Below are positions 5,830 through 10,919 of a DNA stretch of 10,919 nucleotides, in pieces (position 1 is the first letter of the stretch; each line of letters begins with the position of its first letter). The notes under the pieces were generated by a model, which saw only the letters and a list, made by a program, of their open reading frames with translations, ran no database searches and was not told where the DNA came from. The translations under genes and the position numbers were made by a program. Source of the stretch: Clostridia bacterium (lineage in GTDB: Bacteria > Bacillota > Clostridia > Oscillospirales > CAG-272); the NCBI GenBank assembly GCA_017395715.1, contig JAFQNZ010000011.1, positions 1 to 10,919 of the forward strand, read 5' to 3'.

Positions 5830-6210
5830 TTACTTTTTGGCAAACAGCCCAAGTCTTGCAGCGGCATAGGTCAAGTCCTTTAAAACATCGCCGCTTTTGG
5901 CTTCGTTGCAGGCTTCTCTTGCCGAAATGACAATCAGCTTGCCGACAACCAACTCACGCTGTGCGTTAAGAGCCCGCCACGCTTCACGGATGATGCGCTT
6001 GGCTCGGTTTCTTTCCACCGCGCCGCCCAGCTTTTTGGTAGCCGAGATGCCCACGCGGTTGACGATTTTCTTTTGCGGATGGCTCTTCTGTAAAAAACGG
6101 GCATGCTTGTCATCTAAAACAAATAAAACAATGCGCTTGCAAACCACCTTTTGCCCCTTTTGATAGGATTTGACAAACAGATGATTTTCGTTCAACACTC
6201 CGTATTTCAA
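5830..6210 (-). CDS. rnpA: Ribonuclease P protein component
   Basis: This 126-residue basic protein is the protein subunit of RNase P, which joins the RnpB RNA to cut 5' leaders from tRNA precursors. The family signature is clear: RVGISATKKLGGAVERNRAKRIIREAWR, with the RNR box, preceded by the N-terminal strand region (NENHLFVKSYQKGQKVVCKRIVLFVL). The best start is TTG 6210, with GGGGG 7 bases upstream, which gives KYGVLNENH at the N terminus. Another TTG at 6246 is in frame but would add 12 residues that do not look like RnpA, with an SD about 12 bases away. It sits between rpmH and yidD as in most bacteria. The non-ATG start and the terminator-like hairpin upstream would lower its output relative to L34. 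Confidence 0.93.
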   Translation of the reverse strand: MKYGVLNENHLFVKSYQKGQKVVCKRIVLFVLDDKHARFLQKSHPQKKIVNRVGISATKKLGGAVERNRAKRIIREAWRALNAQRELVVGKLIVISAREACNEAKSGDVLKDLTYAAARLGLFAKK

Positions 6211-6252
6211 AGAAAAACCCCCGATCTTAGGGCAAGACAAACACAATCAAAA

Positions 6253-6285
6253 CAAAAACCCCCGAAGAGGGATCTGATCCCTTCT
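6253..6285 (-). terminator. Possible partial terminator or attenuator between rpmH and rnpA
   Basis: On the minus strand GAAGGGATCAGATCCC (6284-6269) can form a short hairpin. The overlapping CCTC-TTCG-GGGG (6270-6259) forms a UUCG-capped stem, followed at once by TTTTTG. Either fold precedes a short U-tract, suggesting incomplete termination after rpmH. The stems are short, so this is tentative. Confidence 0.4.
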
Positions 6286-6304
6286 GACGGCGGTTTTAGT
6301 GAGA

Positions 6305-6439
6305 TCAATAGGAAAGTCTTGCTCTTCCTTTTTGTCTTCTTCTCTTGAGAACTTTGCGTCCGTTAGCCGTGCTCATTCTTTTTCTGAAGCCGTGCTCTTT
6401 CTTTCTCTGACGAACCTTAGGCTGATATGTTCTAAGCAT
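6305..6439 (-). CDS. rpmH: 50S ribosomal protein L34
   Basis: This 44-residue, highly basic protein reads MLRTYQPKVRQRKKEHGF, then RKRMSTANGRKVLKRRRQK and GRARLSY, a full-length L34, part of the large ribosomal subunit. ATG 6439 has AAGGTG 5 bases upstream; the stop is TGA at 6307-6305. The start MLRTYQPK replaces the more common MKRTYQP. It is the first gene of the leftward operon, behind a consensus-like promoter and a structured leader of about 88 bases. It faces away from dnaA, the conserved arrangement at bacterial origins. Confidence 0.97.
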   Translation of the reverse strand: MLRTYQPKVRQRKKEHGFRKRMSTANGRKVLKRRRQKGRARLSY

Positions 6440-6463
6440 TTTTACACCTTCTTTCAAATGATC

Positions 6464-6481
6464 GCGCCGGGATTTCGGCGC
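6464..6481 (-). promoter_or_regulatory. GC-rich hairpin in the rpmH leader
   Basis: GCGCCG (6464-6469) and CGGCGC (6476-6481) form a perfect 6-base stem with a 6-base loop, 24 bases before the rpmH ATG and just upstream of its SD. It contrasts with the AT-rich surroundings. It may tune translation or stability of the L34 mRNA, but no T-tract follows, so it is not a terminator. Confidence 0.45.
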
Positions 6482-6533
6482 TTCTTGGGCAAGCCGGCAC
6501 TCTGCCGCCTGCTCCCATTTTGCGACAGTTACT

Positions 6534-6563
6534 ATTATAACCGCAAAAGGTCGGTTTTGTCAA
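6534..6563 (-). promoter_or_regulatory. Sigma-A promoter of the rpmH operon
   Basis: On the minus strand a perfect TTGACA (6563-6558) and a perfect TATAAT (6539-6534) are separated by 18 bases. Start of transcription is expected near 6527, giving an rpmH leader of about 88 bases. It should be a strong promoter for rpmH through jag. Confidence 0.85.
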
Positions 6564-6602
6564 GGGTTTTTTTTCACTTTTCGTCAACAAAATCGTCAAA
6601 TT

Positions 6603-6614
6603 TGTAAACTTACA
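6603..6614. promoter_or_regulatory. Small palindrome between the rpmH and dnaA promoters
   Basis: TGTAA-AC-TTACA is a perfect 5-2-5 inverted repeat, about 50 bases upstream of the dnaA -35. It could be an operator, but I cannot match it to a known regulator, and in AT-rich DNA it may be chance. Confidence 0.25.
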
Positions 6615-6666
6615 GAAAACAAATTGTTAAAAAATATCTTTTTTCTTTCTTAGGGCAAAAAAAAGA

Positions 6667-6695
6667 TTGCATTCTTTCGCCTTATAATATATAAT
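6667..6695 (+). promoter_or_regulatory. Probable dnaA promoter
   Basis: Two overlapping -10 candidates, TATAAT at 6683-6688 and 6690-6695, lie about 95 bases upstream of dnaA. The second has TTGCAT (6667-6672) 17 bases before it, a poor -35 with only the TTG matching. The region is very AT-rich, so the exact start is uncertain. No DnaA box overlaps it. Confidence 0.5.
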
Positions 6696-6788
6696 ATTAT
6701 TATCTATGATTGTATATAGAGAAATATCGATTTTTTTCCGAGAAGGCATCTTCGGTCTTCACAAAAACACTCGAAAGGAACCGTTCAA

Positions 6789-8129
6789 ATGCAGGAATAC
6801 AAAGATTTATGGGAAAGCATTCTTGCCTCCCTTCGCGAAAAATACATGACCAATATCACGGTGGACCTTTGGTTCAAGGAAGCGGAACTTGTCTCACTCA
6901 CCGATGAGATCGCGGTGATCTCACATATCAGTCCTTTTAAGAAGTCGATGATCGAGACCCGTCACATCGGCACGCTCAATCAGGTTTTTGAAGAAGTGCT
7001 GGGTTTTCCTGTCAAGATCGTAGTCCGTCTTGTGGGAGAAGCTGTCGAAACCGAAGAGAAAAAGCCGGAGCCGACACCTGTAAAACCCGAACCGATCGAA
7101 GCGCCCGGTTACATTCCTTTTAACAGCGAATATACCTTTGATAACTTTGTGGTAGGCGGTTCGAATAAGTTTGCCCATGCTGCCTGTACGGCAGTTGCCA
7201 CTAACCCCTCCTCCGAATACAATCCGCTTTTCATTTACGGCTCTTCGGGTCTTGGCAAAACGCATCTTCTCAACGCGATCATGAACGAAATGAAGCGACG
7301 CGACCCGAACATTTTGATCATGTATGTCAAGGGGGATGACTTTACCAATCAGATGATTGAAAGCATTGTCACTGAAACCCGTGAAAAATTCCGCGCCAAG
7401 TACAGAAAAGCCGACGTTTTACTGATCGACGACATTCAGTTCATTGCCGGCAAGAACTCCACGCAAGAGGAATTCTTCCATACCTTCAATGCCTTGTATG
7501 AAGACAGAAAGCAGATCATCATGACCTCTGACCGTCCCCCGCGTGACATCAAAACGCTGGAGGACCGTCTCAAATCCCGTTTTGAATGGGGTCTTACGGT
7601 TGACATTCAGCCGCCGGATTTTGAACTCCGTATTGCCATTATGAAGAATAAGGCAAAAATGATGAATATGACGCTTCCCGACGAAGTCTTAACTCTGATT
7701 GCCGAAAACTTAAAGAGCAACATCCGCCAGCTGGAAGGCGCGATCAAGCGCATTTGCGCAAGAGCCTACCTGAATGGCGAAGAGGTTACGCTTGAACTTG
7801 CCAAGGAATGTATTTCGGCTCTGATCGTATCCAACGATCCGCCCGAAGTCACGGCAAAGAAGATCATTGAGACTGTCTCTAAAAAGTACGGCATTCCCAC
7901 CGAGGAGATTTACGGCAGAAAGAGAACCAAACCAATCTCCAACGCCCGCAACGTCAGCATCTACATCATCAGAAAGATCACCTCGCTGTCTTTGACCGCT
8001 ATCGCGCAGATCTTTGAACGCGACCATACCACTGTGATGTCGGCTGTCAAGTCGATCAACGAAGAAATCAAGATCAATCCTTTGATTGAAATTGAAATCA
8101 ACGAAATGATCAAGGAGATCACCGAGTGA
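6789..8129 (+). CDS. dnaA: Chromosomal replication initiator protein DnaA
   Basis: This 446-residue AAA+ protein opens the replication origin and loads the helicase. Domain I (1-80) is the helicase/partner-binding part. A short Pro/Glu-rich domain II linker spans about 84-110 (EEKKPEPTPVKPEPIEAP). Domain III carries Walker A GSSGLGKT (151-158), Walker B LLIDDIQF (211-218) and the LKSRFEWGL sensor/arginine-finger region. Domain IV (about 350-446) has the DNA-binding helix-turn-helix, with YGRKRT (375-380) and the DnaA signature FERDHTTVMSAV (409-420). ATG 6789 has GAAAGGA 9 bases upstream. Its stop overlaps the start of the remB-like gene by one base. Its presumed targets, the DnaA boxes and trios, lie 240-460 bases downstream. 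Confidence 0.98.
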   Translation: MQEYKDLWESILASLREKYMTNITVDLWFKEAELVSLTDEIAVISHISPFKKSMIETRHIGTLNQVFEEVLGFPVKIVVRLVGEAVETEEKKPEPTPVKPEPIEAPGYIPFNSEYTFDNFVVGGSNKFAHAACTAVATNPSSEYNPLFIYGSSGLGKTHLLNAIMNEMKRRDPNILIMYVKGDDFTNQMIESIVTETREKFRAKYRKADVLLIDDIQFIAGKNSTQEEFFHTFNALYEDRKQIIMTSDRPPRDIKTLEDRLKSRFEWGLTVDIQPPDFELRIAIMKNKAKMMNMTLPDEVLTLIAENLKSNIRQLEGAIKRICARAYLNGEEVTLELAKECISALIVSNDPPEVTAKKIIETVSKKYGIPTEEIYGRKRTKPISNARNVSIYIIRKITSLSLTAIAQIFERDHTTVMSAVKSINEEIKINPLIEIEINEMIKEITE

Positions 8130-8368
8130 TGTTTCTCTCGCTTCATAACGGCTATCTTCTCAAGGAAGAAGAGATCATCGGTATCTTTGACCTCGACAGC
8201 GCCACCGAAATGCGTGATTCCCGAAGATTTTTACGTGAAGCGGAGGCAGGAGGCAAAATGCGCGTTGCCGCCAAAAACATTCCGCGCTCCTTTGTGGTAA
8301 CGACTGACGCGGTATATCTTTCGCACGCATCGGCTTCCTCGCTGATCAAAAGCTTAACTGAAATCTGA
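8129..8368 (+). CDS. remB: RemB-like DUF370 DNA-binding regulator
   Basis: This 79-residue protein matches the small DUF370 family (RemA/RemB, B. subtilis YaaB). It starts MFLSLHNGYLLKEEEIIGIFDLDSAT and ends with IPRSFVVTTDAVYLSHASASSL, closely parallel to RemB (IVGIFDF and PKSIVVT...YYSPLSSSTL, from memory). RemA proteins are oligomeric DNA binders that control biofilm matrix and osmolyte genes in Bacillus. In B. subtilis remB lies between recF and gyrB; here it is wedged between dnaA and oriC. ATG 8129 overlaps the dnaA stop (TGATG). AAGGAG (8112-8117) is 11 bases from it, but only 8 from an in-frame GTG at 8126, so the start could be one codon earlier. Family identity is fairly sure; the role at this site is unknown. 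Confidence 0.85.
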   Translation: MFLSLHNGYLLKEEEIIGIFDLDSATEMRDSRRFLREAEAGGKMRVAAKNIPRSFVVTTDAVYLSHASASSLIKSLTEI

Positions 8369-8369
8369 G

Positions 8370-8471
8370 TTATCCACCTTTATCCACATTTTGTTGATAA
8401 CTTATCCTGTGGAAACTTTGTGGAAAATGAGGACAAATTTTGTGCTTTCTTTTCAAGAAAACTTATCCCCA
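8370..8471. promoter_or_regulatory. DnaA-box cluster
   Basis: Against TTATCCACA: 8380-8388 (+) is perfect. One mismatch is seen at 8370-8378 (+, TTATCCACC), 8392-8400 (-, TTATCAACA), 8419-8427 (-, TTTTCCACA) and 8463-8471 (+, TTATCCCCA). Two mismatches are seen at 8408-8416 (-, GTTTCCACA). Five sites fall within 58 bases in both orientations, far more than chance allows. 8552-8560 (TTTTACACA) is a weaker candidate near the trios. Confidence 0.88.
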
Positions 8472-8573
8472 TGCAAAACACAGGTAAGAAGCGCCTCTTC
8501 TCCACATCTCACGAAAGATAAAAACCCGCATCAGAAAAGGGCATTTGCCACTTTTACACAGTTTCGACAGACA

Positions 8574-8591
8574 CTACTGCTGCTACTGCTG
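8574..8591 (+). promoter_or_regulatory. DnaA-trio array of the origin unwinding region
   Basis: Six consecutive triplets, CTA CTG CTG CTA CTG CTG, read on the opposite strand as 3'-GAT/GAC repeats, all fitting the published 3'-[G/A]A[T/C] trio consensus. They lie 13 bases after the weak DnaA box and directly before the AT-rich tract, where DnaA is expected to form a filament on single-stranded DNA. Confidence 0.8.
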
Positions 8592-8593
8592 AG

Positions 8594-8629
8594 TATTTAA
8601 AAGATTTTATTGATTTTATTTTTTATTCT
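8594..8629 (+). other. AT-rich DNA unwinding element
   Basis: The stretch is almost pure A/T with long T runs, contiguous with the trio array. By analogy with B. subtilis it is where strands first separate. The assignment rests on composition and position. Confidence 0.65.
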
Positions 8630-8678
8630 GAAAGAGCGGACAAGTTTTCCGCACCTGAAATGAAAGGATCCAAAACTT

Positions 8679-9836
8679 ATGAGAATTACCTTTGAAAAAG
8701 ACGTTCTTGAAACTGCCGTAAACGATTCGCTTTGCGCCGTTTCGGACAAAAATACCTATCAAACCCTTGAATGCATTCGTTTTCGCTGCCAAAACGGCGA
8801 TGAAAGCTGTTCTTTGACCACTTACGACTTAAATAAAGGCTTTATGGCAGATGTTCCTTGCCAGATAGAAGAAGGCGGCAATTATCTGATCAATGCTGCA
8901 AAGCTCAATCGCATCATCAAATTCTTACCCGACAGAACCGTGACACTTGACATCAACGAAAAGAACATTGTCAAAGTCATCAGCGGCAGATCAAAATTCG
9001 AGCTTCACGCACTTGACGGCGAAACCTTCCCGAATACGCCCGAGCTTGACGGTGAAAAGGGCTTTACGGTTTCTTCCGAGATCTTAAAGAATATGATCGG
9101 TCAGGTCTTTTTTGCCATTGCGGTGACTGACCAAAGACCGGTTCTTTGCGGCGCGTACTTTACCGTTACCGATGATACCTTAAAGATCGTTTCCTGCGAC
9201 GGCAACCGTCTTGCTGTCAGAGAGATCAAGTGCGAGCTTGGCAACAAGAATAAAGATGCTTCCGACTTGAATCTTTCCTTTATCGTGCCCGGAAAGACAC
9301 TTTCGCAGCTGACGCGCCTTATCAGCGACGGTGAGGATGAGATCAGCGTGATTCTTGCCAGAAAGCACGTGATCTTCCGCCTTTCGGATAAAGTCTTCTT
9401 CTCCCGCCTGATCGACGGCGAATACATCGACTATAACCGCGTGATTCCCAAGGACTGCACCATCTTTGCCGAGGTTGACAGACTTGCCTATATTTCCTCT
9501 TTGGAAAGAGCCTCGCTTGTGACCGAAGACAAGAGCCTTGGTCAGGTCAAGAGCCATGTTAAGTTTGACTTTGAAGGCGATGTTCTGAAGGTATCTTCCG
9601 AATCGCTTTCGGGCAGTGTTTATGACGAAGTTGCCATGACCAAGGAAGGCGCTGATCTGACGATCGGTTTTAACTGCCGTTATTTCCTTGATGCTTTGAA
9701 GAGTGCTGACAGCGAAAAGATCAAAATTTCGATGAAAACACCGCTGATGAGCGTGGTGATCACGTCGGCTGATACCGAAAAGAAAGAAAACAAGAGCGAC
9801 TATCTTTATATGGTCTGCCCTGTCAGAATGAACTAA
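8679..9836 (+). CDS. dnaN: DNA polymerase III beta subunit (sliding clamp)
   Basis: This 385-residue protein forms the ring-shaped dimer that tethers DNA polymerase III and repair proteins to DNA. It is somewhat longer than many clamps (about 366-380). Its N terminus (MRITFEKDVLETAVNDS) and recurring clamp elements fit the three-domain fold, including SGRSKFELHALDGETFPNTPE, VLCGAYFTVTDDTLKIVSCDGNRLAVRE (about 155-185), FSRLIDGEYIDYNRVIP and the C-terminal YLYMVCPVRMN. The last segment is the family's peptide-binding end motif, close to the usual MPMR(L). ATG 8679 has AAAGGA about 10 bases upstream. The gene lies directly right of the origin and is followed by a long hairpin before recF. Confidence 0.97.
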   Translation: MRITFEKDVLETAVNDSLCAVSDKNTYQTLECIRFRCQNGDESCSLTTYDLNKGFMADVPCQIEEGGNYLINAAKLNRIIKFLPDRTVTLDINEKNIVKVISGRSKFELHALDGETFPNTPELDGEKGFTVSSEILKNMIGQVFFAIAVTDQRPVLCGAYFTVTDDTLKIVSCDGNRLAVREIKCELGNKNKDASDLNLSFIVPGKTLSQLTRLISDGEDEISVILARKHVIFRLSDKVFFSRLIDGEYIDYNRVIPKDCTIFAEVDRLAYISSLERASLVTEDKSLGQVKSHVKFDFEGDVLKVSSESLSGSVYDEVAMTKEGADLTIGFNCRYFLDALKSADSEKIKISMKTPLMSVVITSADTEKKENKSDYLYMVCPVRMN

Positions 9837-9839
9837 AAC

Positions 9840-9876
9840 TTCAGAAAAGAATCATGCCTTGATCTTCTTTTCTGAA
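9840..9876 (+). terminator. Hairpin between dnaN and recF, possible partial terminator
   Basis: TTCAGAAAAGAA (9840-9851) and TTCTTTTCTGAA (9865-9876) are perfectly complementary over 12 bases with a 13-base loop. It begins 3 bases after the dnaN stop. No U-tract follows, so it may be an RNA-stability or processing element, or a weak terminator lowering recF expression. Confidence 0.5.
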
Positions 9877-9895
9877 TCAGCGGGAAGATGCAGGT

Positions 9896-10919
9896 ATGAT
9901 TTGTAAAAAAGCAAGCTATTACCGTTTTCGCAATATTGAATCGTCTGTCATTCAGTTTTCAGACGGGATCAATGTGATATACGGAGACAATGCGGTGGGA
10001 AAGACTTCTGCCATTGAGGGCATTTATCTATGCGCGCAAGGACGAAGTCACAGAACCTCGCATGAAAAAGACTATATCAAGTTCGGTGAGGACTATGCTG
10101 CCGTTTCGATTTTGTATGAAGATCACAACCGACAAAACGATTTGAGTATGCTTTGGTCGCAAAAAGGAAAGCGGCAATGCAAAATGAACGATGTGTCGAT
10201 CAAAAAAATGAGCGAATTCATCGGCAATTTCCGTGCGGTGCTGTTCACACCCGAGCATTTGTCAATCGTCAAAGAAGGGCCTGCCATGCGGCGCTCCTTT
10301 CTTGACAATGCCATCTCCCAGCTGGATAAGCTGTATGTTACCTCATTACAACGCTATGCCGCCATTTTGGCGCAGAGAAATAAGATCATATCCGAATCCT
10401 TTCGCGATCCGTCACTGCTTGAGACGATCGACGTCTGGTCGGAACAGCTTGCCGAGGAGGCGGCTGTGATCTCCCAAAAGCGGCGCATTTATATTGATCG
10501 GCTTTCAAACTATGTTGCCGATATTTTCCGTGATATGACAGGGGGCAGAGAAGTGCCAAAGCTTGTCTATACGGGTGAAAAAACAAAAGAAGAGTATCTT
10601 TTGCTCTTACAAGACAATCTTCAGCGAGAGATTCGCTACGGTGCCACGCTGTTCGGCACACATAAAGACGATATGACCTTCTTCTTAAATGAGAAAGAAG
10701 CAAGAAGCTATGCGTCACAAGGACAGCAACGAAGTTTTTCCCTTGCCTTAAAGCTTGCCGAGGGCGAGATTTCCAAAGACGAAAGCGGTGAATATCCGGT
10801 CTTTCTCTTTGACGATGTGCTTAGTGAGCTTGATAAAAACAGACGCGAATACATCATGGCAGGTCTTGCCGGGCGACAGGTGATCATGACGACCTGTGAG
10901 AGGGAAGACGGGATCAAAA
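9896..10919 (+). CDS. recF: DNA replication and repair protein RecF (partial, continues beyond the window)
   Basis: The frame stays open from ATG 9896 to the right edge, giving 341 residues of a protein usually about 360-370 long. RecF is an SMC/ABC-like ATPase that loads RecA at gaps with RecO and RecR. Walker A is GDNAVGKT (30-37). The mid part has AVLFTPEHLSIVKEGPAMRRSFLDN, then LFGTHKDDMTFFLN. The ABC signature follows as ASQGQQRSFSLALKLAE, and Walker B as PVFLFDDVLSELD. The only SD-like sequence is a weak GGGAAG 8 bases upstream. It follows dnaN after 59 bases, with no S4-domain gene between, although Firmicutes often have one there. The end of the gene is outside the window. Confidence 0.95.
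   Translation, partial: MICKKASYYRFRNIESSVIQFSDGINVIYGDNAVGKTSAIEGIYLCAQGRSHRTSHEKDYIKFGEDYAAVSILYEDHNRQNDLSMLWSQKGKRQCKMNDVSIKKMSEFIGNFRAVLFTPEHLSIVKEGPAMRRSFLDNAISQLDKLYVTSLQRYAAILAQRNKIISESFRDPSLLETIDVWSEQLAEEAAVISQKRRIYIDRLSNYVADIFRDMTGGREVPKLVYTGEKTKEEYLLLLQDNLQREIRYGATLFGTHKDDMTFFLNEKEARSYASQGQQRSFSLALKLAEGEISKDESGEYPVFLFDDVLSELDKNRREYIMAGLAGRQVIMTTCEREDGIK

Larger units (their letters stand above)
6440..6788. other. Divergent regulatory region between rpmH and dnaA
   Basis: These 349 bases hold no gene. They contain the rpmH leader hairpin and promoter, three GTCAA motifs (6559, 6583, 6595), the 6603-6614 palindrome, a strongly AT-rich tract (about 6600-6720), the dnaA promoter and the dnaA SD. 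I find no good DnaA box, so there is no sign of a second origin part upstream of dnaA. Confidence 0.6.
8369..8678 (+). other. oriC: Chromosomal replication origin (oriC)
   Basis: The 310-base gap between the remB-like gene and dnaN has the full layout of a Gram-positive unwinding origin. It has a DnaA-box cluster (8370-8471), a weaker box at 8552-8560, a run of DnaA-trios (8574-8591), an AT-rich stretch (8594-8629) and then the dnaN SD. The order box, trio, AT-rich, dnaN is the same as in B. subtilis. No credible gene lies here. Confidence 0.88.

Noticed and set aside
6921..7265. 114-codon minus-strand frame opposite dnaA
   Set aside because: Shadow of dnaA without any independent signal.
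8574..8591. Simple trinucleotide (CTG/CTA) microsatellite
   Set aside because: Its placement between DnaA boxes and an AT-rich tract before dnaN fits DnaA-trios far better than random slippage.
8391..8600. 69-codon plus-strand frame inside the origin
   Set aside because: It runs across DnaA boxes and trios, has no SD and a low-complexity end (poly-Leu from the CTG triplets); not a gene.
1..10919. tRNA or rRNA genes, phage genes, defence or toxin-antitoxin systems
   Set aside because: I looked for cloverleaf ends, rRNA-like sequence and known defence motifs and saw none; the only mobile signals are the RAYT/REP locus and the MITE-like element.

Overview
The window looks like chromosomal DNA from a Clostridia-type Firmicute, probably an uncultured gut or rumen relative of the Oscillospirales. 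This rests on the Gram-positive replication-origin gene cluster, SD-led genes with sigma-A-type promoters, a KhpB/Jag gene directly behind yidC, and a remB-type DUF370 gene. I could run no database search, so the taxon is an inference.

Layout. (1) Positions 1-1549, plus strand: the end of a histidine operon, with the hisF tail, bifunctional hisIE and a PHP-type histidinol-phosphatase overlapping by ATGA. (2) Positions 1559-2156: a REP-associated tyrosine transposase (RAYT) with three copies of a GTAG-plus-palindrome repeat. One copy is in the leader and two lie, in frame and inverted, inside the transposase gene itself. (3) Positions 2191-3138, minus strand: a lipoprotein of YD-type repeats. 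It shares a bidirectional terminator with the RAYT gene. (4) Positions 3139-3600: a gene-free stretch holding a roughly 180-base nested-palindrome, MITE-like element and the terminator of the next operon. (5) Positions 6439-3601, minus strand: rpmH-rnpA-yidD-yidC-jag, which make ribosomal protein L34, the RNase P protein, membrane-protein insertion factors and an RNA-binding regulator. (6) Positions 6789 onward, plus strand: dnaA, a remB-like gene coupled to it, the replication origin, dnaN, and recF running off the right edge.

Replication. The origin can be read directly between the remB-like gene and dnaN. It has a DnaA-box cluster that includes one perfect TTATCCACA, then six consecutive DnaA-trio triplets, then an AT-rich tract leading into dnaN. 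This is the same order as in Bacillus subtilis. The rightward genes dnaN and recF and the leftward rpmH-to-jag operon both point away from the origin. dnaA and the remB-like gene lie between origin and operon and are read toward the origin.

Most notable: the RAYT gene carries its own presumed recognition repeats inside its reading frame, flanking the segment that encodes the HUH catalytic motif. The remB-like gene sits between dnaA and oriC, away from its B. subtilis place near recF-gyrB. The usual S4-domain gene between dnaN and recF is absent.
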